The notes under the pieces are model-generated. The model ran no database searches. It was not told where the DNA came from and saw nothing but the letters and a program-made list of their open reading frames with translations. Positions 17,129 to 26,931 of a stretch of 64,000 nt of DNA are shown one piece after another (the first letter of the stretch is position 1; each line of letters begins with the position of its first letter). Source of the DNA: Mycobacterium nebraskense (GTDB taxonomy: Bacteria > Actinomycetota > Actinomycetes > Mycobacteriales > Mycobacteriaceae); assembly GCF_002102255.1 (NCBI RefSeq), contig NZ_LQPH01000173.1:62001-126000 (forward strand). Direction: 5' to 3'. The position numbers and the translations under genes are program-made.

Positions 17129-17995
17129 ATGACCGAGAACCTGACGCCGCATTTTGAGGACGTCCAGGCGCACTACGACCTGTCCGACGACTTCTTCCGA
17201 CTGTTCCTCGACCCCACCATGACCTATAGCTGCGCGTACTTCGATCGCATGCGAGATATCCCGCTGGAAGAGGCGCAGCTTCGCAAGATGGACCTGGCGC
17301 TGGGCAAGCTGGGTCTGCGGCCCGGGATGTCGCTGTTGGACGTCGGCTGCGGCTGGGGCGGAACCATGCGCCGCGCGATCGAGAAATACGACGCCGACGT
17401 CATCGGTCTGACGTTGTCCGAGCACCAGGCCGCCCACGTGCAGAAGATGTTCGACGCGATGACCACCACGCACAGCAGGCGGGTGCTGCTGCAGGGCTGG
17501 GAACAGTTCGACGAGCCCGTCGACCGGATCGTCTCCATCGGTGCGTTCGAGCACTTCGGGTATGACCGCTACGACGATTTCTTCGAGAAGACCTACCGCA
17601 TCCTGCCCGACGACGGGGTGATGCTGCTGCACACGATCACCATGCTGACCCCCGAGCAGATCGTCGAACGCGGCCTCCCGATGACCGAAGCGCAGACCAG
17701 CTTCAACGACTTCATCGCCACCGAGATCTTCCCGGGCGGCCAGTTGCCGCCGATCGAGATGGTGGAATTCCACTCGTCGAAGATGGGCTTCAACCTGGCC
17801 CGCAGGCAGTCGCTGCAACTGCACTACGCCCGCACGCTCGACCTTTGGGCCGCGGCACTTGAGGCACATCGGAGCGAGGCGATCAAGATCCAGTCCGAAG
17901 AGGTCTACCAGCGATACATGAGGTACCTGACCGGGTGCGCCAAGGCATTCCGGGACGGTTACATCGACGTCAACCAGTTCACGCTGGCCAAGTAG
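17129..17995 (+). CDS. MmaA2/CmaA-like mycolic acid cyclopropane synthase
   Basis: A 288-residue SAM-dependent methyltransferase starting MTENLTPHFEDVQAHYDL. It has LLDVGCGWGG, active-site IGAFEHFGYDRYDDF and C-terminus YIDVNQFTLAK. LTPHFEDVQAHYDLSDDFFR, AAHVQKMF and RRQSLQ are closer to MmaA2/CmaA1 than to MmaA1, MmaA3 or MmaA4. Those enzymes form cis-cyclopropanes in mycolates. mmaA2 is missing from the cluster at 1.6-4.4 kb, so this may be a displaced mmaA2 or a cmaA homolog. The ATG at 17129 is chosen over an upstream in-frame ATG at 17057 because it gives the family N-terminus. A two-residue insertion (RMRDIP) follows YSCAYFD. Confidence 0.8.
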   Translation: MTENLTPHFEDVQAHYDLSDDFFRLFLDPTMTYSCAYFDRMRDIPLEEAQLRKMDLALGKLGLRPGMSLLDVGCGWGGTMRRAIEKYDADVIGLTLSEHQAAHVQKMFDAMTTTHSRRVLLQGWEQFDEPVDRIVSIGAFEHFGYDRYDDFFEKTYRILPDDGVMLLHTITMLTPEQIVERGLPMTEAQTSFNDFIATEIFPGGQLPPIEMVEFHSSKMGFNLARRQSLQLHYARTLDLWAAALEAHRSEAIKIQSEEVYQRYMRYLTGCAKAFRDGYIDVNQFTLAK

Positions 17996-18044
17996 GCGGT
18001 AACCACCCACCCGTGTCGGTGTCCGGGGCTATCGTGGCACCGCG

Positions 18045-21000
18045 ATGGCACTTCATCTCCACCGTGCCGAGCGCACCGACCTCCTTGCCGACGGTCTCGG
18101 CGCCCTGCTGGCCAACCCGCTCACCGACCCGTTCACCGAAGAACTGGTTCTGGTGCCCGCGCGCGGCGTGGAACGCTGGCTCAGTCAGCGGTTGTCGCAC
18201 GTGCTGGGCCGTGCCCGCGGCAGCGACGGGGTGTGCGCCGGGGTGGCGTTCCGGAGTCCCGGTTCCCTGATCGCCGAGCTCACCGGCACGGCCGACGAGG
18301 ATCCGTGGTCGCCGGATGCGATGGCCTGGCCGCTGCTGCAGGTGATCGACTGCTCGCTGGATGAGCCGTGGTGTCGCACCCTGGCAACGCATTTGGGCCA
18401 CTTCGCGCCGACGGAGACAGAAGCCGAGCTGCGCCGCGGACGCCGCTACTCGGTGGCGCGCCGGCTGGCCGGCTTGTTCGCCTCGTATGCCAGGCAGCGT
18501 CCGCGGCTGCTCGCCGATTGGCTGGCGGGCGACCGGGGTGACCTCGACTCCGACCTGGCCTGGCAGCCGGAGCTCTGGCGGGCGCTGGTGGCCGCCGTGC
18601 CCGCCGATCCCCCGCACATCCGGCATCACAAGACCGTGACCCGGCTGCGCGAAGGCCGGGCCGACCTGCCGGAGCGGTTGTCGCTGTTCGGACACACCCG
18701 GTTGGCGTGCACCGACGTGGAACTGCTGGATGCGTTGTCCGCCCACCACGACCTGCACCTCTGGCTGCCCCATCCCAGCGACCAACTGTGGCGCGCGCTG
18801 GCCGGCGCCCGGGGTGTCATCCCCCGCCGCGTGGACACCAGCCACCGCACCGTGGACCATCCGCTGCTCGCGACGCTCGGGCGCGACCTGCGCGAACTGC
18901 AACGCGGCCTACCCGCCGACCGCCAGACCGACGAACACCTCCCCGCACCGGAACGTCCCAGCACGCTGCTCGGCTGGCTGCAGTCCGACATCGCCGCGAA
19001 TGCCGTTCGGCCACAAGGGCGTAACCTCGCCACCGATGACCGCTCCGTGCAGGTACACAACTGCCACGGGCCGGCGCGCCAGGTCGACGTGCTGCGCGAG
19101 GTGCTGCTCGGCCTGCTGCAGGACGACCCGACGCTGGAGCCGCGCGACATCCTGGTGATGTGCCCGGACATCGAGACGTATGCGCCGCTGATCGTCGCCG
19201 ATTTCGGGCTCGGCGACGTGGTGCACGGCGCACATCCCGCGCACCGATTGCGGGTGCGGCTCGCGGACCGCTCGCCGCTGCAAACCAATCCGCTGCTCGC
19301 GGTGGCCTCGCAGCTGCTGGCGCTGGCGGGCAGCCGGGTGACCGCCAGCGAGGTGCTCGACTTCGCCGAGGCCGCGCCGGTGCGCGCCCGCTTCGGTTTC
19401 ACCGACGACGATCTGGAGGCCATCACCCGCTGGGTCCGGCAGGCGAACATCCGGTGGGGGTTCGACCAGGAACATCGGCGGCCGTACCACGTCGACTTCG
19501 TGCACAACACTTGGCGTTTCGGCATCGACCGGGTGCTGGCCGGCGTCGCGATGTCCGACGACTCGCACGCCTGGATCGACGCGACACTGCCCCTCGACGA
19601 CGTCAGCAGCAACCGCGTCCAATTGGCCGGCCAGTTCGCCGAATTCGTGGCCCGGCTGCAGCACGTGGTCGACTCACTCACGGGCGCGCGGCCGTTGCGC
19701 GACTGGCTGGCCGCGCTGGCCGACGGTCTCGAGCTCTTGACGCACGTCACCGACGCGGACCTGTGGCAGACCAGTCAGATGCAACGGGAGTTCGCTTCGA
19801 CGTTGGCCGACGCCGGGCCGCGCGCCGATATTCTGCTGCGGTTGCCCGACATCCGGGCACTGCTCGGGGGACGCCTCGCCGGGCGCCCAACTCGGGCCAA
19901 CTTCCGCACCGGCACGCTGACGGTGTGCACCATGGTCCCGATGCGCTCGGTGCCGCACCGGGTGGTGTGCCTGGTGGGCCTCGACGACGGGGTGTTCCCC
20001 CGGCTCGGGGTCGTCGACGGCGACGACGCGCTGGCCCGCGACCCGATGACCGGCGAGCGCGACATCCGTTCCGAGGACCGGCAAATGCTGCTCGACGCCA
20101 TCGGCGCGGCCACCGAGAAGCTGGTGATCACCTACACCGGCGCCAACGAGTACTCGGGTCAGCCACGCCCGCCGGCCGTGCCGCTGGCCGAACTCCTGGA
20201 CACCCTCGACATGACTGTGCCGAGCGAAAAGCCGGGCAAGATTCGCGGGCGCATCGTCGTCGAACATCCGTTGCAGCCGTTCGACGTTCGCAACGTCATC
20301 CCGGGAAAGCTGGTCCCCGAGGTTCCCTTCAGCTTCGACCCGACCGTGCTGCGGGCGGCGCGGGTCGCCACGGGCGAGCGCGGCGAGGCGCCCCGGTTCA
20401 TTTCGGGACCGTTGCCGCCACCACCGGCCGACGACGCCATCCTCGCCGACCTCATCGGCTTCTTCAAGGACCCGGTCAAGGGCTTCTTCCGCGCGCTGGA
20501 GGTCACGCTGCCGCGGGATGTCGACGGCGTGCAGGACGCCATGCCCGTCGACCTCGACGGCCTCGAGGAGTGGACGGTCGGCGACCGGATGCTGGGCGAC
20601 ATCCTGCGGGGGTGGACGCCGGACGACGCCCGGCAGGCCGAGTGGCGGCGGGGCACCCTGCCGCCCGGCCAACTGGGATGGCGCACGGCAACGGAGATCC
20701 GCGATCAGGCCGCCCTGCTGGCGGCCGCGGCTCAGCAGCACCGCCCGGCCGACGGCCGCGCGTACGACATCGACATCGATCTCGGCTCCGGGCGCCGGCT
20801 CACGGGCACGGTGTCGCCGGTGTACGGGGAGCGGCTGGTGTCGGTGACATACTCCAAGCTGGACGGCAAGCACCTGCTCGAGTCGTGGATTCCGTTGCTG
20901 GCGTTGACCGCCCACGACCCGGCCCGCGACTGGTCGGCGGTGTGCATCGGCCGCCGGAAAAGGGGAACCGCCCCGCGGGTGGAGGGGCTGGGGCGGCCGC

Positions 21001-21329
21001 ACGAGGACGCCGTGGCGGTACTGAGCGAGCTGGTGGCGATCTATGACGCGGGGCGCCGAGAGCCGATTCCGTTGCCCGTCAAGACGTCCTATGCCTGGGC
21101 GGCCGCCCGGCACTGCGGCGACGATCCGCTGCGCGAGGCGGAACACCGGTGGAAGTGGGAACAGGAGGAGCCGGCCCAGGTGCGGGCCTGGGGCAAAAAC
21201 GCGCGACTGTCCGACCTCATGCAGCTCGTGCGACCGGGTGAGAAATGCGACGGCGAAGACAACCGGCTCGGCGCGTATGCCGCCCGGCTCTGGCTGCCGA
21301 TGCTGCGCGCACAGAGGGAGCCGACCTAG
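18045..21329 (+). CDS. recC: Exodeoxyribonuclease V subunit gamma RecC
   Basis: A 1094-residue RecC. It begins with the typical RecC N-terminus LHLHRAERTDLLADGL and LVLVPARGVERWLSQRL, keeps degenerate helicase folds such as PRDILVMCPDIETYAPLI, and ends with an inactive nuclease-like domain. RecC recognises Chi-like signals and holds the RecBCD complex together. The recB ATG follows its stop codon with no gap, and recD overlaps recB, so all three are translated together. In mycobacteria RecBCD serves mainly single-strand annealing rather than RecA-dependent repair. Confidence 0.93.
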   Translation: MALHLHRAERTDLLADGLGALLANPLTDPFTEELVLVPARGVERWLSQRLSHVLGRARGSDGVCAGVAFRSPGSLIAELTGTADEDPWSPDAMAWPLLQVIDCSLDEPWCRTLATHLGHFAPTETEAELRRGRRYSVARRLAGLFASYARQRPRLLADWLAGDRGDLDSDLAWQPELWRALVAAVPADPPHIRHHKTVTRLREGRADLPERLSLFGHTRLACTDVELLDALSAHHDLHLWLPHPSDQLWRALAGARGVIPRRVDTSHRTVDHPLLATLGRDLRELQRGLPADRQTDEHLPAPERPSTLLGWLQSDIAANAVRPQGRNLATDDRSVQVHNCHGPARQVDVLREVLLGLLQDDPTLEPRDILVMCPDIETYAPLIVADFGLGDVVHGAHPAHRLRVRLADRSPLQTNPLLAVASQLLALAGSRVTASEVLDFAEAAPVRARFGFTDDDLEAITRWVRQANIRWGFDQEHRRPYHVDFVHNTWRFGIDRVLAGVAMSDDSHAWIDATLPLDDVSSNRVQLAGQFAEFVARLQHVVDSLTGARPLRDWLAALADGLELLTHVTDADLWQTSQMQREFASTLADAGPRADILLRLPDIRALLGGRLAGRPTRANFRTGTLTVCTMVPMRSVPHRVVCLVGLDDGVFPRLGVVDGDDALARDPMTGERDIRSEDRQMLLDAIGAATEKLVITYTGANEYSGQPRPPAVPLAELLDTLDMTVPSEKPGKIRGRIVVEHPLQPFDVRNVIPGKLVPEVPFSFDPTVLRAARVATGERGEAPRFISGPLPPPPADDAILADLIGFFKDPVKGFFRALEVTLPRDVDGVQDAMPVDLDGLEEWTVGDRMLGDILRGWTPDDARQAEWRRGTLPPGQLGWRTATEIRDQAALLAAAAQQHRPADGRAYDIDIDLGSGRRLTGTVSPVYGERLVSVTYSKLDGKHLLESWIPLLALTAHDPARDWSAVCIGRRKRGTAPRVEGLGRPHEDAVAVLSELVAIYDAGRREPIPLPVKTSYAWAAARHCGDDPLREAEHRWKWEQEEPAQVRAWGKNARLSDLMQLVRPGEKCDGEDNRLGAYAARLWLPMLRAQREPT

Positions 21330-24300
21330 ATGGAGCGCTTCGAGCTTGTCGGGCCGCTACCGGCCGAGCGCTCCACCACGGTGCTGGAGGCCAGCGCGGG
21401 AACCGGCAAGACCTTCGCGCTGGCCGGCCTGGTGACCCGCTACCTCGCCGAGGGCGAGGCGACGCTGGACCAGATGTTGCTCATCACGTTCAGCCGGGCC
21501 GCCAGCCAGGAGCTGCGGGAGCGTGTCCGCGGCCAAATGGTCGACGCGGTAGCGGCTTTCGACGATCCATCGGCTACCGGCGACAACCAGTTGGTGGCGT
21601 ACCTGCTGGACGGCACCGACGACCAACGCGCGATCCGCAGGCAGCGGCTGCGCGATGCGCTGGCCGGCTTCGACGCGGCGACGATCGCGACCACGCACCA
21701 GTTCTGCCACCTGGTGTTGAAGTCGCTCGGCGTGGCGGGCGACACCGCCGCGAGCGTGACCCTTCTCGAAAGCCTCGATGAGCTGGTGGCCGAGATCGTC
21801 GACGACCTGTACCTGGCCCACTTCGGCCAGCAGCGCGACGATCCGGTGCTGCAGTACCGCGATGCGCTGCGGCTGGCGCGCGAAGTGGCCAACAACCCGT
21901 CGACGCACCTGCGGCCCCGCGACCCCGAACCCGGCTCGCGGGCCGCGGTCTGCGTCGGCTTCGCGAAAGAGGTTCTTGCCGAGCTGGATACGCGCAAGCG
22001 CAGGCTGGGCGTCCTCGGATACGACGACCTGCTGAGCCGGCTCGCCCAAGCGCTGGCCACCGACGATTCGCCCGCGCGGGCGCGCATGCATCACCGCTGG
22101 CCGATCGTCATGGTCGATGAGTTCCAGGACACCGACCCCGTGCAATGGCAGGTCATCGATCGTGCGTTCAGCGGGCGATCCACTGTCGTCCTGATCGGAG
22201 ATCCGAAGCAGGCCATCTATGCGTTCCGCGGTGGCGACATCGAGACGTATCTGCGGGCGGCCGAGACCGCGGGCGAGAAGAAGACGCTGGGTATCAACTG
22301 GCGCAGCGATTCCGCACTCGTCGAGCGGCTGCAGGTGGTGCTACGGGGCGCCCAACTCGGTAACCCCACGATCGTGGTGAACGAGGTCGAGGCTTACCAC
22401 CAAGGTCACCGGCTCGCCGGTGCGCCGCGAAACGATCCGTTCCGGCTGCGGGTGGTATCGCGAAAGGCGTTGGGGCGCAAGGGACTGGCGAACCTGCCGA
22501 TCGACGATCTGCGGGAGCACATCGGTGCCGACCTCGCCGCCGACATCCGCGCGCTGCTGGCCAACGGCGCGACCTTCGACGGAAAGCCCCTGCAGCCCCG
22601 CGACATCGCCGTCATCGTGGAGAGGCACGAGGACGCAGGCGCATGCTTTCGGGCGCTCTGCGACGCGGGCGTTCCGGCGGTGTACACCGGAAACACCGAC
22701 GTGTTCGCCTCGGACGCCGCCGACGACTGGCTGTGTCTGCTGGAGGCATTCGACCAACCACACCGGCCCGGCATGGTGCGCGCCGCGGCGGCGACCATGT
22801 TCTTCGGCGAGACCGCCGAATCGCTGGCGGCCGGCGGTGACGCGCTGACCGATCGGATCGCGGAAACACTGCGCGAATGGGCCGGCCACGCGCGTGAGCG
22901 CGGCGTCGCGGCCATCTTCGAGGCGGCGCAACTGCGGGGCATGGGCGATCGCGTGCTGTCCTGGCAGGGGGGCGAGCGGCACATGACCGACCTGGCGCAC
23001 ATCACGCAGTTGCTGCAAGACGTCGCTCACCGCGAACGGTACAGCCTGCCCGCACTCCGGGACTGGTTGCGCAGGCAGCGTGACGAACGCAGCGGCGCAA
23101 CGGAACGCAACCGGCGACTCGACAGCGACGCCGCCGCCGTGCAGATCATGACGGTCTACCTGAGCAAGGGCCTGCAGTACCCGATCGTGTACCTGCCGTT
23201 CGCATTCAACCGCAGCATTCGCAAACGCGACATCGTGCTGTTCCACGACGAGGAGGGTCGCTGCCTGCACGTCGGCGGCAGGGACAGTCCCGACTTCCCG
23301 ACGGCTGAAACGCTGGGACGCAGGGAAGATGCCGGCGACGCCAGCCGGTTGACGTACGTCGCATTGACAAGGGCGCAGTCGCAAGTGGTGGCGTGGTGGT
23401 CGCCGGCCTACTACGAACCCAACGGCGGCCTGTCCCGGTTACTGCGTGGCCGCCGGCCCGGCGAGCTGTCGGTGCCCGACGAATGTGTACCCGCGAAGAT
23501 CTCCGACGAGGATGCGATGGCCCGGTTGCGGGAGTGGGAGGCCGCGGGCGGCCCGGTGATAGAGGAGTCGGTGGCCGTCGTGGCACCGACGCTGGCGCCC
23601 GCGCGGGTGCCGCCGGACCTCGACAGCCGCCACTTTCACCGCAGCATCGACACGGGGTGGCGGCGCACCTCCTACTCCGGTCTCATCCGGGTGGCGGAAA
23701 CCTCCGCGTCCACCGGGGTGAGCAGCGAGCCGGAAGCCACCGAACTGGACGACGAGGTCGGCGACATTCCGTTGCCCCAGAACGAAACCGGCGCCGAAGT
23801 GCCGTCGCCGATGGCGAACCTGCCGATGGGCGCGAAGTTCGGCACGCTGGTGCACGCCGTGCTGGAGACAGCCGACCCGCTGGCCACCGATCTGGGCGCC
23901 GAGTTGGAGTCGCACATCCGCGCTCACTCGGTGTGGTGGCCGGTCGACGTGGCCCCGGACGTGCTGGCGGCGGCCATGGTGCCGATGCACGAGACGCCGT
24001 TGGGCCCGCTGGCCGGCGACCTCACGCTGAGCCAGATCGGGCTTGCGGATCGGTTGCGCGAGATGGACTTCGAGTTCCCCCTGGCCGGTGGCGATCTGCG
24101 CTCGGCCGCGCCTGAGATCCGGCTGGCGGATATGGGGGCGTTGCTGCGCGCGCACCTACCGGCCGATGACGCGCTGGCGTCCTATGCCGCTCGGTTGATG
24201 AGCCGACCCCTCGGTGACCAGCCCTTGCGCGGCTACCTCAGCGGCTCGGTCGATGCCGTGTTGCGCGTGCCCGACGGCGCGGCGCAGCGCTATCTGGTGG

Positions 24301-24635
24301 TCGATTACAAGACCAACTGGCTCGGCGATCCCGACCGGCCGTTGACGTCCGCCGATTACGACCGCCCCCGCCTGGTCGAGGCGATGCTGCACTCGGACTA
24401 CCCGCTGCAGGCGCTGCTGTACAGCGTTGTCCTGCATCGGTTCCTGCGATGGCGACTGCCGGACTACCACCCGGACCGGCATCTTGGCGGTGTCCTCTAC
24501 CTGTTCGTGCGCGGGATGTGCGGCGCGGCCACACCCGTGGTCGGCGGGCACCCGTCGGGAGTGTTCAGCTGGCGGCCGCCCCCCTCGTTGATCGCCGGGT
24601 TGTCGGACCTGCTCGACGGGAGGGCGGTCGCGTGA
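21330..24635 (+). CDS. recB: Exodeoxyribonuclease V subunit beta RecB
   Basis: A 1101-residue UvrD-like helicase-nuclease. Walker A is EASAGTGKTFALAG near residues 22-35. Motif II is VDEFQDTDPVQW, followed by LIGDPKQAIYAFRGGD, a later helicase motif at VQIMTVYLSKGLQYPIVYLP and motif VI TYVALTRAQS. The C-terminal nuclease domain has YLVVDYKTNWLGD with the catalytic D-x-K. All features of an active 3'-5' helicase and nuclease are intact. It ends by overlapping recD (GTGA). Confidence 0.95.
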   Translation: MERFELVGPLPAERSTTVLEASAGTGKTFALAGLVTRYLAEGEATLDQMLLITFSRAASQELRERVRGQMVDAVAAFDDPSATGDNQLVAYLLDGTDDQRAIRRQRLRDALAGFDAATIATTHQFCHLVLKSLGVAGDTAASVTLLESLDELVAEIVDDLYLAHFGQQRDDPVLQYRDALRLAREVANNPSTHLRPRDPEPGSRAAVCVGFAKEVLAELDTRKRRLGVLGYDDLLSRLAQALATDDSPARARMHHRWPIVMVDEFQDTDPVQWQVIDRAFSGRSTVVLIGDPKQAIYAFRGGDIETYLRAAETAGEKKTLGINWRSDSALVERLQVVLRGAQLGNPTIVVNEVEAYHQGHRLAGAPRNDPFRLRVVSRKALGRKGLANLPIDDLREHIGADLAADIRALLANGATFDGKPLQPRDIAVIVERHEDAGACFRALCDAGVPAVYTGNTDVFASDAADDWLCLLEAFDQPHRPGMVRAAAATMFFGETAESLAAGGDALTDRIAETLREWAGHARERGVAAIFEAAQLRGMGDRVLSWQGGERHMTDLAHITQLLQDVAHRERYSLPALRDWLRRQRDERSGATERNRRLDSDAAAVQIMTVYLSKGLQYPIVYLPFAFNRSIRKRDIVLFHDEEGRCLHVGGRDSPDFPTAETLGRREDAGDASRLTYVALTRAQSQVVAWWSPAYYEPNGGLSRLLRGRRPGELSVPDECVPAKISDEDAMARLREWEAAGGPVIEESVAVVAPTLAPARVPPDLDSRHFHRSIDTGWRRTSYSGLIRVAETSASTGVSSEPEATELDDEVGDIPLPQNETGAEVPSPMANLPMGAKFGTLVHAVLETADPLATDLGAELESHIRAHSVWWPVDVAPDVLAAAMVPMHETPLGPLAGDLTLSQIGLADRLREMDFEFPLAGGDLRSAAPEIRLADMGALLRAHLPADDALASYAARLMSRPLGDQPLRGYLSGSVDAVLRVPDGAAQRYLVVDYKTNWLGDPDRPLTSADYDRPRLVEAMLHSDYPLQALLYSVVLHRFLRWRLPDYHPDRHLGGVLYLFVRGMCGAATPVVGGHPSGVFSWRPPPSLIAGLSDLLDGRAVA

Positions 24636-26344
24636 CGCTGGAGGCGATCGCCGCCACTGGCTTGCTGCGGACATACACCGATGGCGGCGTCTTCGAGGCC
24701 GCCGATGTCCATGTGGCGCAGCGTCTTACGGCGCTGGCCGGTGAGCCCGACGAGCGGGTGGCGCTTGCCGTCGCGCTGCTGGTGCGCGCGCTGCGGGGCG
24801 GTTCGGTGTGCCTGGATCTGCGGGCGGTTCAAGCGCAGGTAGACATCGCGGACCTGCCGTGGCCCGACGCCGAGGAGTGGCTGGCCGCCGTGCGGGCCAG
24901 TCCGCTGCTCGGCTCGCCACCGGTGCTGCGGCTGTTCGGGGACCTGTTGTACCTGGACCGGTACTGGCTCGAGGAGGAACAGGTGTGCGCCGACCTGCTC
25001 GCGCTGTCCGTGCCCGGGGCAACGGGCGATGTGCCCGCCATCGAGCGACTTTTCCCGCCCGGATATGACGAGCAGCGGGCGGCGGCCGAAATCGCGGTAT
25101 CCCAAGCGGTTACCGTGCTGACCGGCGGGCCCGGCACCGGCAAGACCACCACGGTGGCGCGGCTGCTGGCACTGCTGGTCGGGCAGGCGGAGCTCGGTGG
25201 TCTCCCGCGGCCCCGGATCGCGCTGGCAGCGCCGACCGGCAAGGCGGCGGCGCGGCTCGCCGAAGCGGTGGCCGCTGAGGTGCGGAGGCTGGACGCGGCG
25301 GACCGGGCGCGGCTGGCCGGCTTGCCGGCGACGACGCTGCACCGGTTGCTGGGTTCACGGCCGGATACGTCGGTGCGGTTCAAGCACAATCGCGGCAACC
25401 GGCTGCCGCATGACGTCATCGTCGTGGACGAGACGTCGATGGTGTCGCTGACGATGATGGCCCGCCTGCTGGAAGCGGTGCGGCCCGATACGCGGCTGAT
25501 CCTGGTGGGCGATCCCGACCAGCTGGCCTCGGTGGAAGCCGGTGCGGTGCTGGCCGATTTGGTGGACGGGCTCTCTACCCGCGACGGCGTGCGGGTGGCG
25601 GCGCTGCGCACACCGCATCGATTCGGCGAGTCGATCGGTGCGCTGGCCGAAGCGATCCGGGTCGGCGATGCAGACGGCGTGATGGGATTGCTGCGGGCCG
25701 GCGGCGAACACATCGAGTGGCTCGACTCCGACGGGCCGACCGACCGCCTGCGTGCGGTGCTGGTTCCGCACGCGCTGCGGCTGCGCGAAGCCGCGGTGCT
25801 CGGCGCCACCGAGCTGGCGCTGGCGACCCTCGACGAGCACCGGCTGTTGTGCGCGCACCGCCACGGTCCATACGGGGTGGCGCACTGGAACCGGCAGGTC
25901 GAGCGCTGGCTCACGGAGCAGACGGGGCAGCCGATGTCGTCGGCGTGGTACGCCGGTCGGCCGGTGTTGGTGACGGCCAACGACTATGGGCTCAAGGTCT
26001 ACAACGGCGACACCGGAGTGGTCGTGGTGGGCAACGACGGATTGCGGGCCGTCATCGCGGGCGCCACCGGAACGTTGGGTTTCGCGACCAGCCGGCTCAC
26101 CGACATTGAGACCATGCATGCCATGACGATCCACAAGAGCCAGGGCAGCCAGGCCGACGAGGTGACGGTGCTGATGCCGCCCGAGGATTCGCGGCTGCTG
26201 ACGCGCGAATTGTTCTACACGGCCGTGACGCGCGCGAAGGCCAAGGTTCGGGTCGTAGGCGCCGAGGCTTCGGTGCGGGCGGCCATCGAGCGCCGCGCCG
26301 TGCGGGCGACCGGGCTGGCACAGCGGTTGCAGTCGTTCAGGTAA
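24632..26344 (+). CDS. recD: Exodeoxyribonuclease V subunit alpha RecD
   Basis: A 570-residue superfamily 1B helicase with GTG start. Walker A is TGGPGTGKTTTVARLL near residue 165, followed by LAAPTGKAAARLAEA, VDETSMVSL and the C-terminal AMTIHKSQGSQADEV and YTAVTRAK motifs. RecD drives 5'-3' translocation in RecBCD. The start overlaps the recB stop by four bases. Frames reaching further upstream are inside recB and were discarded. Length is usual for RecD. Confidence 0.95.
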   Translation: MTLEAIAATGLLRTYTDGGVFEAADVHVAQRLTALAGEPDERVALAVALLVRALRGGSVCLDLRAVQAQVDIADLPWPDAEEWLAAVRASPLLGSPPVLRLFGDLLYLDRYWLEEEQVCADLLALSVPGATGDVPAIERLFPPGYDEQRAAAEIAVSQAVTVLTGGPGTGKTTTVARLLALLVGQAELGGLPRPRIALAAPTGKAAARLAEAVAAEVRRLDAADRARLAGLPATTLHRLLGSRPDTSVRFKHNRGNRLPHDVIVVDETSMVSLTMMARLLEAVRPDTRLILVGDPDQLASVEAGAVLADLVDGLSTRDGVRVAALRTPHRFGESIGALAEAIRVGDADGVMGLLRAGGEHIEWLDSDGPTDRLRAVLVPHALRLREAAVLGATELALATLDEHRLLCAHRHGPYGVAHWNRQVERWLTEQTGQPMSSAWYAGRPVLVTANDYGLKVYNGDTGVVVVGNDGLRAVIAGATGTLGFATSRLTDIETMHAMTIHKSQGSQADEVTVLMPPEDSRLLTRELFYTAVTRAKAKVRVVGAEASVRAAIERRAVRATGLAQRLQSFR

Positions 26345-26357
26345 GGGCGGTCTTGCC

Positions 26358-26918
26358 CTAGTGTGAGCTGCCGGATTGCGCCTTCGCGGCCATCTGCTTG
26401 AGCATGCCGTCGTGGATGATGTCGATCCTTGAACGGGCTTCCGCGCACACATACGGGTCTCGGATTACGGTGAGCTGGTTGTCCTGCCTGGATTCTCCGC
26501 CGGTGGACCAGTTGGTCGAACCGGTGATGACGTCGACGCCGTCGATGATCACCATCTTCAAGTGCATGATCGCCGACTTCTCACTATGACCGATTGCGAT
26601 GCTGTTGCCGACCTTGCCGTTGAGCCACGGGGCCAGCAGAGCGTGCTCGGACTTCCCTGCGGCTTGAGTGGCGTCGAGACTCATTTGTACATAGACCTTT
26701 TCGTCGTTAAGCGCCGAGGAAAGCACCGAATTCAGTTCCGTGTCATCGTAGCCGTACATTGCCACCACGATGCTCTTGTCGGCCGACGTCAACAAGGCCT
26801 TGAGCGCCTCGTGCACTTGGTCGACCGGACTGTAGAACGTTCGGGTGGTATCGGGATAGCCGGGCGGAAACGGCGCGGCTTTGTACTGGTCCAGCTTGGT
26901 CAGGGAACTGAGTGCCAT
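26358..26918 (-). CDS. Single-HKD phospholipase D-like protein
   Basis: A 186-residue protein with one PLD-type catalytic motif, His119-x-Lys121 and Asp126 (IMHLKMVIIDG), followed by GSTNWSTGG. Single-HKD proteins of this size act as dimers and include the Nuc endonuclease and cardiolipin-type enzymes. No signal peptide is visible, and the N-terminus contains FYSPVDQVHEALKALL, as in PLDc_2 nucleases. It is the second gene after a DUF2235 hydrolase, 13 bases downstream, and lies tail-to-tail with recD, so a DNA- or phospholipid-directed role is open. Confidence 0.8.
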   Translation of the reverse strand: MALSSLTKLDQYKAAPFPPGYPDTTRTFYSPVDQVHEALKALLTSADKSIVVAMYGYDDTELNSVLSSALNDEKVYVQMSLDATQAAGKSEHALLAPWLNGKVGNSIAIGHSEKSAIMHLKMVIIDGVDVITGSTNWSTGGESRQDNQLTVIRDPYVCAEARSRIDIIHDGMLKQMAAKAQSGSSH

Positions 26919-26931
26919 GGCGTTTGCTCCT

